A DNA stretch of 64,000 nt from Histomonas meleagridis (Eukaryota; Parabasalia; Tritrichomonadida; Dientamoebidae), in the NCBI GenBank assembly GCA_020186115.1, contig WSYJ01000049.1, positions 1-64,000 on the forward strand. Direction: 5' to 3'. Numbering within the stretch: the stretch's first letter is position 1; every line of letters starts with the position of its first letter. A program made the translations under genes and the position numbers. This document shows positions 42,973 through 52,873 of this stretch, piece by piece. Under the pieces are notes generated by a model. That model was given only the letters and a program-made list of their open reading frames with translations, was not told the origin of the DNA and did no database searches.

Positions 42973-44604
42973 ATGAGGAATAAAAAAAGATCACAAAGCA
43001 TACCACGTAATTTACAACCTGAAAACGACGAAACATATCCAAGAAGAAACCTCCATCCACCAACAATATCCACGACGAATTATCAGGAAGAACAAGAAGA
43101 AAATAGCAACATGTATTCAGATTTCCAAGAAATACGTAAAAATTGGCTTGCAAGAAAAAATGAAAATCAATATTCAGATTTGTTTACACGTAGTACATCA
43201 CGGAGATCAAATCCTAAAAACAATTTGAGATCACAAAGAGAATCACAATCCAACACAGAAACACAAAAAAATAATAGCTACAGAGTAATAAATCATTCCA
43301 AAAATAACGAATCATATACAGAGAAAAATGATAACTCAGAATCACAATGGAAGCCAAAACAACGTTCATCCTTACGCACTAAAAAAAGTTCTAAAAACGA
43401 CGCTAAGAACTTACAAAATAATAAAGAATATACAGAATTAACTACCAAGAGATCATCAGTTATCCAAACAGTAACATATGAAAAAAATACTGGTAATCAA
43501 CGACAGCCCAAAAATAATTCACTGAATGAATTAAAATCAAACTCAACAAACAATACCAAAAGAACACCAATTAACCTGCCTTTAATCGGTCCTAGGGGTG
43601 CCCCCGATAGACAAACGGTCTCCTTATCAAGTGGTAATTCTTATTTCCAAAAAGATATCATTGATATAAAGCCTAGTAAAGATTTTACTGAAATCAACAA
43701 ACCAGAAAAAAAAGAAGATAAGTCAGAAGAGTTTGAATTTATGGTTCCTTCGGCTAAGCGTCCAAAGAGGAAGCTCAGTCCTCGTCCCATCAAATTTATG
43801 GAAAACCAGAATATGCTTGACAACAAAACAGATATAGAAAAAAAGAAGAAAAATTTAAAACAAAATGGTCACATGAATGATACCATTATAATGTCAAATA
43901 CCAATCAACGAAACTTAGAACCAGAGAATTGTCCAACTCCTAGGAGGCACTCACCAAGGCCATTAAAAATTGACAAGAACACTAACGAACTTGAGGCATC
44001 GCTTCATGTTAAATTTGATCTTTCCAACTGTAAACAACCACAAGCGCGCCGTTCCTCCAACACCTCATCTTCGTCAATCGAGCCTGTTGATTTTCATGAG
44101 CCAACAGACTTTTCCAAAGTTATGCGATTTCCGAAATCATATTTAGCCAACATATCGGAATCAATTACAATTACTCCTATTTCATCAATTGAAATGATAC
44201 CAATTGATGAGTTCCTTGAGGTTGAAAAAAGGTTTGAACTCGAGGAAACAGAAGCCGAAGAAGAGGAAGAACTCAATGAAACCGTTTTAAACTTTCAAAA
44301 AATGATCGGCATATTGAAAAGTCAATTTTCAGGGAAGACGTTAAGGGACATTTACAACTCAATGCGAGACAACAGTCGAATGCATTTTGTGCTATTGTTA
44401 TCACATCCATTGAAACAAATTGACAGTGTGTATTTGCTAAGAAACAATATGAAATCATTAAATATAATTTGGGGCAATGGACCAAAAAATATTAAACAAG
44501 AACAAGTGTTCGTCTTTTGGGAATATAACCCTTTAACAAGACAATTTAATAAGAGTAGAAAAAACTTTTTCCATCCTAATTTGGATGCTGTTTCATTGAT
44601 TTAA
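42973..44604 (+). CDS. CKK-domain protein (CAMSAP/Patronin-like microtubule minus-end binder)
   Basis: A 543-residue protein. The first 400 or so residues are a disordered, basic, Ser/Asn/Lys-rich region with many RRSS and KRP patches. An acidic helix (about 410-432) precedes a C-terminal domain. MHFVLLLSHPLKQIDSVYLL, IIWGNGPKNIKQEQV, FVFWEYNPLTRQFNKSRKNF and LDAVSLI match, in order, the CKK domain of CAMSAPs (NHFLILF..LYTL, GYGPRTV, YKYNSDRKRFTQIP and VDAFTI). CKK binds between tubulin dimers near microtubule minus ends. There is no calponin-homology domain, unlike animal CAMSAPs. The gene is divergent from cyclin B across a 119-bp promoter. Confidence 0.75.
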   Translation: MRNKKRSQSIPRNLQPENDETYPRRNLHPPTISTTNYQEEQEENSNMYSDFQEIRKNWLARKNENQYSDLFTRSTSRRSNPKNNLRSQRESQSNTETQKNNSYRVINHSKNNESYTEKNDNSESQWKPKQRSSLRTKKSSKNDAKNLQNNKEYTELTTKRSSVIQTVTYEKNTGNQRQPKNNSLNELKSNSTNNTKRTPINLPLIGPRGAPDRQTVSLSSGNSYFQKDIIDIKPSKDFTEINKPEKKEDKSEEFEFMVPSAKRPKRKLSPRPIKFMENQNMLDNKTDIEKKKKNLKQNGHMNDTIIMSNTNQRNLEPENCPTPRRHSPRPLKIDKNTNELEASLHVKFDLSNCKQPQARRSSNTSSSSIEPVDFHEPTDFSKVMRFPKSYLANISESITITPISSIEMIPIDEFLEVEKRFELEETEAEEEEELNETVLNFQKMIGILKSQFSGKTLRDIYNSMRDNSRMHFVLLLSHPLKQIDSVYLLRNNMKSLNIIWGNGPKNIKQEQVFVFWEYNPLTRQFNKSRKNFFHPNLDAVSLI

Positions 44605-45059
44605 TTTTATGTTTTATTATTAAATATTTATTATGTTACGAATTGATAAATTTTTTGCTTTAAATGTGTTCTTATTTTAAATAACAATGCATTGTTATAA
44701 AAGATAAAGATTTTCTATAAAAGGAAACAAGCGATTTTAATTGTCTTGAAAAAAAAATTTTACCAGTTTGGTTCTGTTTTGTTTACGAAACATCTTGAAT
44801 ATCAGTTGATTGAAGAAATGCATTCCAAAGTGGTAACATGGATTTTAGTCAAACCTTAACATATTATTGATGTCTTATATATTCTGATTTTGGAGTCATG
44901 TAATTTGGATGGGTTTCAAAATATGTTTATTTGTGTCCTTCTATATAGGATCATGCTTTGATTTTATTTTTCTTTTGTGATTATACAATTTATCTTTGAA
45001 ACATTAAAAACAATTTGGAATTGAAATCTCAATGATAACCGTTTATAAGTTTAGCAACA
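44605..45059. other. intergenic
   Basis: AT-rich, no supported gene. It contains the 3' end of the CKK gene and the 5' region of the next ankyrin gene. ATAACC lies near 45035, and no TCA(C/T)(A/T) site was found directly before the ATG. Confidence 0.4.
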
Positions 45060-47677
45060 ATGGAAGAACCAACAATGGAATCTGCCAACATGCAAATCTT
45101 GATTTCTCTCCAACATATCATCATTGGCATAAAAAAGGAAAATGTTGAAGACGCGGTTCAAAAAGCATTAGAAATATTTGATCAAAATTATTATGTTTCA
45201 TTTAATGTAGTAGTTTGCTTATTAATTTACTCCGCAATTTCTTCCCTAAAAGAAGAAGAATCCACATATTTTAAATTTATTCAAACACTTCAAACAAAGG
45301 AAACAGAAATCATTGGCTTTAACCCCAAAATTTTTGAACTTTTTGGTAAATATTTATCTAACAAGGAAGACAGATATCTACTTAATATAATGGTTGAACA
45401 AAAGTTGATTGATTCTAATATTTTACCTAAAAACATTTCACGTGAACATATTTCAAGTAATAAATTTTATGCCTCATCATTTGGTAACGTTCGTTTTGGC
45501 TTACCACAAGATACAAATTCTGATTCAGATCAAAACAACTCTAGCGTTTCAACATCAATGGAAAATTATTTCAATGGGTTCAGTTACCAACAAAAATTAT
45601 ATAAAGAAGCATCTCCATCAGAGATTGCAAATATAATTCGAAATGATGATGTTGAAAAACTTCAAGAAATATCATCACAAACAAATTTTCCTTTGAATCA
45701 AAACATAAAAAAAACATTATTTGAAAGAAGTAAATTATTAAGATCCTCATGTATTTCCCTTGTTGATTATGCAGCGTTTTATGGTTCAATTAAATGTTTT
45801 AAATATTTATTATTAAATGGTGCTGATATAAGTCAAACGGGGAAATTTGCAGTTGCAGGTGGAAACATAGAGATCATTAAACTTTGTGAACAAAATCATT
45901 CATCGTTTGCCGATTCATATCAAGCAGCAATCGAATTTCATCAAAATGATGTATTTTATTATATTTATGAAAACAAATTAGAAAAATTTGAAGACAATAA
46001 AAGATATTTTCCCGGTTTTGTATCTAAATTTTTTTTAGGTAATACATTACCACGTGATACTAACACAAGTGATGAATTAAAACGCCTGGAAGAAGAGCTA
46101 GGTTCTGCATGCGTAAAACATAATAATTATGAAATTCTTTTATATTTAGTAAAAGAAGGATTAGAAATTATTGACTATTACATTAATCATGCAATAGCAA
46201 GTGGAAATTTATTCCTTGTTAAGTATTTTCTTGAAAATAATAAAATTGCTAATAATAAGATATTATTAGATAATTTTAGCGTAGAAAATGTTGAACTTAT
46301 CAAATATCTTATCGGAATTGATATCAATATTAAAGATATATATTTGTTTGATTTAATGGTTATTTTGATAATTTCATATTTAAAAATATTATTTGAAAAT
46401 TATTTAAAATATTTAAAAATGCACTTATATTAGCATCTGAAAGAGGTAACATCGATGTAGTTAAATTACTTCTTGAACAAGGAGGAATTGGTATAAATGA
46501 AAATATTTGTTTATCTTATTTTGTATTTTTTATGTTAATTTGGAATTTATTTGATTTTTTTGAAGTAAAATGTCTGCAAGAAAAGGTGCTTTTTTGTACC
46601 ACAACTGAAAGGTTTCGACTTACCGGTTTTTCATTTTTCAATCAGAGAATTAACAAAACATGCCAGAGCGTTGAGAAAATTTCTTGATTTTATTTCAAAT
46701 ATCTTTAAATTTATCGAAATTTCAAATTTATTATTGGTGATTCATCTAATTATTTGATACAGCACTTATGGTTGCATCTTATGGCGGACATGCGAATATA
46801 GTTAAATTACTTCTTGAACAACAAGGGATTAATGTTAATGCTAAAAATGTTTCTTAACTTTATGTGTGGTTTTTTTAAATATTTTGAAATTAGATTATAA
46901 TATTTGGAACTTGTTTAAAACTTTTAATACAGCACTTATATATGCATCTATAAATGGTCATAGTGAAGTCGTGAAATTACTTCTTGAAAAAGAAGGGATT
47001 GATATCTATATTAAAAATGTTTATTAATTTTAAATAAAATTTGTTCAAATATTTTCAAATTCGAAAATATTATTTGGGACTTGTTTAAAACTTTTTATTC
47101 ATCGTTTATGCTTGCAGCTGAAAAAGACCGTTGTGAAGTCATGAAATTACTTATGGAAAAAGGAGAAATTGATGCTAAAGATATTTTTTAATTTTATTAA
47201 ATATTTGTTCTAAAAATTTAATATTGCAAAAGAAAATTTCTAAATTATTTAAATTATTTGATAAATTCTTATTAATGGCAGTGCAAGAAGGTCGCACAGA
47301 AGAAGTCAAATTACTTGTTGAAATAAAAGGAATTGATGTTAATATCAAAGATATTTTTTTATATTATTTGATGTTTATTCCAAAAATTTTCTGTTTTATT
47401 GAAACATTTGGCGTTGATTTAAATAATTGTGTCCATTGTTAATAATAGCAGTTGAAAAAACTTATCCTGAAATTGCTAAAATACTTGTTGAGTGTAAAGG
47501 AATTGATATAAATGCAAAAGATATTTAATTATATAACATTATGCTTATTCCGATAATTTTTGGTATTAATTCAATATTTGGTATTGATTTGAATTATTTA
47601 ATACAGCTCTTAGTTGGGCATCTTATTATGGCTTTGATGAATTAGTACAACTGTTAAGTCAAAAGTTAAATAATTAA
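45060..47677 (+). CDS. DUF3447/ankyrin-repeat protein, eight coding blocks
   Basis: The start is the ATG at 45060. Block 1 (45060-46335, 425 codons plus 1 nt) holds DUF3447: NDDVEKLQEISSQTNF, LVDYAAFYGSIKCFKYLLLNGAD, AVAGGNIEIIKLCEQNHSSF. Blocks 2-8 are ankyrin units: 46422-46502, 46763-46846, 46933-47016, 47103-47180, 47267-47350, 47437-47520 and 47607-47677, ending with LLSQKLNN and a stop. Blocks 2-7 are 81, 84, 84, 78, 84 and 84 nt. The spacers are 86, 260, 86, 86, 86, 86 and 86 nt, all 2 modulo 3 and phase 1, so their removal leaves one open frame of about 615 codons. The spacers differ greatly from one another, yet no block contains a stop. The product would be a large ankyrin scaffold. 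Confidence 0.75.
46336..47606 (+). repeat. ankyrin/spacer array, divergent spacers of fixed length
   Basis: Seven spacers: 46336-46421, 46503-46762, 46847-46932, 47017-47102, 47181-47266, 47351-47436 and 47521-47606. All begin AT; the ends are TG, AG, AG, AT, AT, AT and AG. Six are exactly 86 nt despite low mutual similarity. The 260-nt one has an extra insert of about 174 nt. Confidence 0.85.
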
Positions 47678-48198
47678 AATAAATTGCATTAAATTTAATA
47701 GCTTTTTGTTAAAAATTGTGTTATTGCAATTAGATTGTGTGCGTTTAATATTTTTTTTTTATCTCTGTAAAAGATTAATTTCAACATTAAACATAAAAAT
47801 TTTGTTACGTTTTATGAAAATTATTCCCTATGAGTTTTTTAAATAATTAATGTTTATGAACTAATTTGTTTCTGAAGAAACAAAACTAACGTTTTTGAGA
47901 GGTATGAAATTCTAAAATTATTCCAGGATAGAAAGTACCTTCCATATTTAGAATGGTTTAATAAAATCTCTTAACTTTTATGGTATGGATGACAAAATGA
48001 GAGAATGATAAAATGTTTTGAATAGGTGATACGTAAATTTTAACCAGTTTCCACGGTTATGCCACTATCGGATTCAAATTCAAATAAATTGAGAATGTTA
48101 AACACGTGTAAAGCCAAGTCAACACTCAAAATTTCGTGTCGTTAATCCTATCGTCTTAACAACGATCAAGTTTTACAGTTTTTTAATCCTGGTTCAGG
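47678..48198. other. intergenic
   Basis: No gene supported. AT-rich, with poly-T near 47750. The last 100 bp contain GTTAATCC and CGTCTTAACAACG just before the BspA-like ORF. Confidence 0.4.
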
Positions 48199-50838
48199 AT
48201 GCTTTTTTTATTGTGCCATGTATCATGTCACTTATTTGCAAACAAACTTTATCTTGAGTTACAGAGTTCGAGCTTCAAATTAGAAATCTTTTTTGTTCAA
48301 ATTTTACATGAAATCAAATGCTATATTCCAAAATTTTTTCATGCTGATTGTTCCCATTCGTGCTATCACATTGTAAAAAATGATGACTACAAAATGTTAC
48401 ATATGTTTTCATGTAATTTTTCAAGAATATATCAAAATTTTTTTTATGATTTAATTAATTCATCACAGCAACAAAATTTTAATTTTAATAAGCAACCAGT
48501 TTTCTCCAAAAGTCCCTGTACAAAGAAAACATTTCTTTTTTATTGTTTCTATGGTATGAAAAATTTTATACAAAGTTCTTTTAATTTCTTTTTGAACAAT
48601 TCTCTACTTGTTATGTTTCTTGTTATTTTGGGTTTGTTGTTGTATATACCAAAAGATTATTTAACAAAATTATTTTTCCAAAGTATTCATAACAAAGAAA
48701 AGCATAATTATAAAATTCTTTCTGTTTTATTTATTTTCTTTTTTGTGCACTCATTTGAAACTGAAACACTTAATATAACTACAATTGAAGAATATAATGA
48801 TAGAGAAACACATAAAAATGAATTATTGTATCTTATAATTGATGGAGAAATTACAGAAATTGATCAATTTGCTTTCTCTCAATGGCCTTTATTAGTCACA
48901 GTTAAAATTGGTAATTCAGTTATAACAATTGGAAATTATTCATTTGCAAAGTGTTCGAATTTAAGTACAATTACTTTGGGAAATAATGTAAGTATAATTG
49001 AAAGCTATGCATTCTATGAGTGTTCATCATTGTTAAATATTATAATTCCAAAATCAGTTGCTTCAATTGAAGAAGGAGTTTTTACAGGGTGCACAAGTTT
49101 TCGATTTTTTAATGTCTCTAATGATAATAATTATTATTGTAATGATTATAATGGAATTCTTTATGACAAAAATTTTTCAACACTCGTGTGCTATCCTGCA
49201 GGAATTACTAATGTTACATTTAAAATACCAAATTCAGTTATGATAATTAATGATTATGCATTTTCTCGTTGTTTATCATTAACATATATTTCAATATCAG
49301 ATTCAACCATAGAAATTGGAAATAATGCATTTGGTTTATGTTCTAATTTAGCAACAGTTATCATTGGGAAAAAATTGATAACAATTGGAAATAGAGTATT
49401 TCAATATTGTGTTATGTTAACTAATATCACAATTCCAGATTCAGTTACATCAGTTGGAGATAGTGCATTTTATTCATGTTCAAAATTAGAAACAGTCGCT
49501 ATCGGAAAAAGTGTTATGACAATAGGAAGTGAAGCATTTAGATTATGTACATCTTTGATAAATGTTGTAATTCCAGATTCAGCCACTTCGATTGGAAATC
49601 GTGCATATGAACAATGTGCAAAATTAAAAACAACTATCATTGGGAAAAGTGTGAAGGTGATTGGATTTGAAGTATTTAAATTATGTAATTCATTGATAAG
49701 TATTGCAATTCCTAATTCAGTCACTACAATTGGTTATAGTGCATTTGAATCATGTTCGAATTTAACCACAGTTAACATTGGGGAAAATGCCGAAAGAATT
49801 GAAAGTGGAACATTTAAATTATGTAATTCATTAATAACTATCATTGTGCCTGACTCAGTCACGACAATTGGTAGTAATGCATTTGAATCATGTTCTAATC
49901 TAACTACAGTCATTATTGGAAAAAATGTTACATCAATCGAAAATAATGCATTTAAAGACTGCTCCAGTCTCATTTGTTTATATTTTCGAGGTACAAAATT
50001 ACCAAATGTTGGGAATAATGCATTTGAAAATACAAAAATAAAATATGTTATTGTAACATCTTCATATAATGCTTCACAATTTGGAAATTTCAATGTAAAC
50101 AATAGTACAACTGATGAATGCGATGATTGGTATGCTTTGATAACACCAACATTTACTAAAAGCAATACATTGACAATATCAAATACATTTACTAAAAGCA
50201 ATACATTAGCAATATCAAATACAATAACAAAATCAAAAACATTTACACAAAGTAATACAATGACAATAACAAATACATTCACACAAAATAATACATTGAT
50301 AAAGTCAAATACATTAACAAAATCAAATACATTTACTATAACAAAATATTTTATTTCAGATACAGCATTATCGTATTCATTTACTTTATCATTAGTGCAT
50401 TCTTTATTCATTACACAAACATTAACTCTTAATGCATTTTCATCAAATTCATTATTATATACATTCACTGCATCAACTTATACATTAATTTATTCTGAGT
50501 TTATATATTACAATTATACAATATATCAATACCCAACATATTATTATTTTTATTCTAACTTCTTTACTATAATTCAAACAAATGTAGACATAAATAAGCA
50601 AAAATTGTCAAATAATGTTTTAATTGGGGTAATTTGTGGTTCAATTGCAGCACTTCTTATAATCATTGGAATTATTATATTTGTTGTCAATAAGGGAAAA
50701 CAGAAAAATCCAAAAACATTTTCAAAGTCACACTCACAAAAAAATTCAAATTTCAATTCTTCATCAAATAGTAAACAAAATGAAGAAGTCAAAGAAGTTC
50801 ATAGTTATATCATTGGCGAAGATGATCAATGGATATAA
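48199..50838 (+). CDS. BspA-like leucine-rich-repeat surface protein
   Basis: 879 residues. From about residue 200 to 600 there are tandem LRR_5/BspA repeats of 22-23 residues (TIGNYSFAKCSNLSTITLGNNV; SIGNRAYEQCAKLKTTIIGKSV; pattern IxxxAFxxCxxLxxxxIPxSVTxIG). Then come Ser/Thr-rich TKSNTLTISNTFTKSN repeats (about 650-715), a stalk, one membrane span near 808-830 (GVICGSIAALLIIIGIIIFVV) and a 49-residue Lys/Ser/Asn-rich cytoplasmic tail. These features match trichomonad BspA surface proteins used in adherence. The usual signal peptide is not at the annotated start; a hydrophobic segment YKILSVLFIFFFVHS at 171-185 sits where it would be. The first 170 residues look unrelated to BspA and recall a worn DUF3447 domain, so the true start may be internal. 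Confidence 0.85.
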   Translation: MLFLLCHVSCHLFANKLYLELQSSSFKLEIFFVQILHEIKCYIPKFFHADCSHSCYHIVKNDDYKMLHMFSCNFSRIYQNFFYDLINSSQQQNFNFNKQPVFSKSPCTKKTFLFYCFYGMKNFIQSSFNFFLNNSLLVMFLVILGLLLYIPKDYLTKLFFQSIHNKEKHNYKILSVLFIFFFVHSFETETLNITTIEEYNDRETHKNELLYLIIDGEITEIDQFAFSQWPLLVTVKIGNSVITIGNYSFAKCSNLSTITLGNNVSIIESYAFYECSSLLNIIIPKSVASIEEGVFTGCTSFRFFNVSNDNNYYCNDYNGILYDKNFSTLVCYPAGITNVTFKIPNSVMIINDYAFSRCLSLTYISISDSTIEIGNNAFGLCSNLATVIIGKKLITIGNRVFQYCVMLTNITIPDSVTSVGDSAFYSCSKLETVAIGKSVMTIGSEAFRLCTSLINVVIPDSATSIGNRAYEQCAKLKTTIIGKSVKVIGFEVFKLCNSLISIAIPNSVTTIGYSAFESCSNLTTVNIGENAERIESGTFKLCNSLITIIVPDSVTTIGSNAFESCSNLTTVIIGKNVTSIENNAFKDCSSLICLYFRGTKLPNVGNNAFENTKIKYVIVTSSYNASQFGNFNVNNSTTDECDDWYALITPTFTKSNTLTISNTFTKSNTLAISNTITKSKTFTQSNTMTITNTFTQNNTLIKSNTLTKSNTFTITKYFISDTALSYSFTLSLVHSLFITQTLTLNAFSSNSLLYTFTASTYTLIYSEFIYYNYTIYQYPTYYYFYSNFFTIIQTNVDINKQKLSNNVLIGVICGSIAALLIIIGIIIFVVNKGKQKNPKTFSKSHSQKNSNFNSSSNSKQNEEVKEVHSYIIGEDDQWI

Positions 50839-50911
50839 AGTGATGAAGTAAAAAATAAACTGTAGTGCTTAAAAGTGTAAAGCACTATAATTTAAACGGA
50901 TTTATTAAAAT

Positions 50912-50949
<38 letters not shown>

Positions 50950-51227
50950 TTTTATTGTGATATGTAAATTATTATATAAATATTTTATTAACAATGGCCA
51001 ATATTTATTTAAAATTTATTGTATAAAGTTTTTCATCTTCGTAACTTCATTTTGATTAGATCTAATTTCATTTTAATATATATATCTTAATAATCTTCAT
51101 AATAACAATAAATTTTTTTTTTGAAAGTCTTCTTAAATTTATATTTCGCAAATATTTTAATGGACAAAGAGTTTTTAATTAATTAATTTAAACAAATCAT
51201 TATTTAAACAAATTATCAATTTTTATT
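50839..51227. other. intergenic with AT microsatellite
   Basis: No gene. A pure (TA)n run of about 28 bp lies at 50919-50946. The rest is AT-rich and forms the shared 3' region of two convergent genes. Confidence 0.6.
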
Positions 51228-51830
51228 CTACCATATACCGCATACTTCTTTTGAAGTATTTTCTTGTTGTGCCTTTTGCCTTGGTTTTTGTTCTTTGGGT
51301 TCTTCTTTATTAATTGTTTTACTTTCTTTGTGTTCTTTTATAGTTTTCGCAACATCATAAAATGTTTTCTCAACACTGAGACCAGTCCTACCTGAGACTT
51401 CGTAGAATTTTACATTAAAACAGTTTTTGAATTCAAGAATTTCTTCTTCTGTAACGACTCTCTTTTTATCACAATTATTTCCAATAAGAAAACAATCTAT
51501 ATTTTCTTGACGACTTCTGATTGAGTCCATCCACATCCCACACATTAAAAAAGTATCTCTGTTTGAAAAGTCAAAGACCAAAAAAATTCCAGATGCGCCT
51601 AGATAAAAACTTCTAGGAAGATTAAGGAATCTCTCTTCTCGTCTAGATTCAAACAGTTGTAGCTTGATATCCTGGCCATCAACATTATAATATTTATTTA
51701 TAAAATCGTAACTAATAGGGAATTCAGTTCCATTTCGATCTTTTTTAAAACCCCCTGCTAAGATTTCTCCTTTGCCAACAGATGGATCACCCAGAACCAC
51801 AACTTTAATAAGCATTCGTTGATTTTCCAT
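51228..51830 (-). CDS. degenerate Ras/Rab-like GTPase
   Basis: A 200-residue protein with the layout of a small GTPase but altered motifs. The P-loop is GDPSVGKGE where GKS/T is required. Switch II reads LFESRREERFLNLPRSFYLGASGIFLVFD in place of WDTAGQE. The base-binding loop is NNCDKK in place of NKxD, and SGR replaces SAK. The surrounding Ras-fold residues (KVVVLGD, GIFLVFDFSNRDTF, FYEVSGRTG, VEKTFYDVAKTI) are clear. The missing P-loop Ser/Thr and switch II Gln suggest weak or no GTP hydrolysis. The C-terminus, CGIW, is not a typical prenylation signal. The ORF is intact, so a pseudo-GTPase with a binding role is more likely than a pseudogene. Confidence 0.75.
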   Translation of the reverse strand: MENQRMLIKVVVLGDPSVGKGEILAGGFKKDRNGTEFPISYDFINKYYNVDGQDIKLQLFESRREERFLNLPRSFYLGASGIFLVFDFSNRDTFLMCGMWMDSIRSRQENIDCFLIGNNCDKKRVVTEEEILEFKNCFNVKFYEVSGRTGLSVEKTFYDVAKTIKEHKESKTINKEEPKEQKPRQKAQQENTSKEVCGIW

Positions 51831-52315
51831 CTCAGGATTTATACAGCTTGAGTCACCCCAAATAAGTTACGTTACAAAGTAAACAATTTTTATTTTTTGT
51901 GAGCTTTATATTTATAAAATGCTTAAAGATCACCATGAACCCTAGAAGAAAAAACCATTTGTTTTTCACAGAATATAATTCAAAAGAATATTTTCATATT
52001 AAATATGCAATGTATTTATTAAAATAAATACAATTTTCAAAAACATAAATTTTTTTGATATGACATAAAAGTTGTTTATTTAACTGATTTTACCTTGTCT
52101 ATTCACAATTGATTCTTTTTTTGTATTTAGAAATTTCATTATTCGTTTTGCAAGGACCAACAAATTTGAATGCATTTAATAATAATAAATTGAAAAAGTT
52201 ATTATTTGAGAAGTTTATTTATGTTAAAAATCCGATTCATTCGCTCAAAACTCTTTAAATCAAACTCATGTTTCCTAACTGATTTTGTTTAATAAAGTAT
52301 ATTTTTTGCGAGTGT
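51831..52315. other. intergenic
   Basis: AT-rich with no supported gene. It holds the 5' region of the degenerate GTPase (TAACTTATTTGGGG) and the 3' region of the Cys-rich protein. Confidence 0.4.
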
Positions 52316-52873
52316 CTAAGTTGGTGTTACTCCATCAGCAGCGTAATCACATTCATATGTATTAGAATTTGGAACATACGAATTTTGGATATTAGGATCA
52401 AATGTACTAACTTGAGGTTGCTGTGGAATCATTGGTGCAACAGATGGGTAGTAGTCAGGACCATAAGCATATGGTTGTTGTTGTTGAGGTGGTGGAATTG
52501 GTTGAGCATTATTCTTAGACTTCTTCTTGCTTGAAGATGAAGATGAAGATGAAGATGATGACGAACCATGATTTTCTTCTCGGCAGCATGGGCACCCATG
52601 AGCACAGCAGCAGCAATGTTCTTCGCAACAACAATTATCACAACAACAACAACAGCTACAGCAATCTTCAAAGAAACTGCAGCACCACACATCATTGATT
52701 TTATTATTAGTGGTGCAGCAACAATAAGGACAACTCGTACATGCATATCCAGGACAACAACAATCACGACACCAATTGAACAACTTGACCATGATTACGT
52801 ATGGAGAAACGATGATAAAATATATTAAGAAGAATACGAAAAGGAATATGATGCAGCCGCCGTCGTCTCCCAT
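52316..52873 (-). CDS. cysteine-rich single-span membrane protein
   Basis: 185 residues. A hydrophobic N-terminal span (residues 7-28, CIIFLFVFFLIYFIIVSPYVIM) is followed by a block with about 28 of the protein's 30 cysteines between residues 34 and 98 (NWCRDCCCPGYACTSCPYCCC, EDCCSCCCCCDNCCCEEHCCCCAHGCPCC). Next comes a pure Ser run, a KKKSK patch and a Pro/Gln/Tyr-rich tail. No zinc-finger or metallothionein spacing is recognised. Cys clusters next to a membrane span are often palmitoylated, and the tail could bind SH3/WW-like partners; both are inference. TCAGTGAAAT precedes the ATG, and ATAACGTTTTCC lies further upstream. Confidence 0.7.
   Translation of the reverse strand: MGDDGGCIIFLFVFFLIYFIIVSPYVIMVKLFNWCRDCCCPGYACTSCPYCCCTTNNKINDVWCCSFFEDCCSCCCCCDNCCCEEHCCCCAHGCPCCREENHGSSSSSSSSSSSSKKKSKNNAQPIPPPQQQQPYAYGPDYYPSVAPMIPQQPQVSTFDPNIQNSYVPNSNTYECDYAADGVTPT

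Noticed and set aside
44094-44276. Minus-strand Ser-rich ORF inside the CKK gene
   Set aside because: Low-complexity complement of an acidic stretch in a supported gene.
48199-50838. Recent bacterial transfer of the BspA-like gene
   Set aside because: BspA-like families are widespread in trichomonads, and base composition here matches the neighbours, so no recent transfer is indicated.
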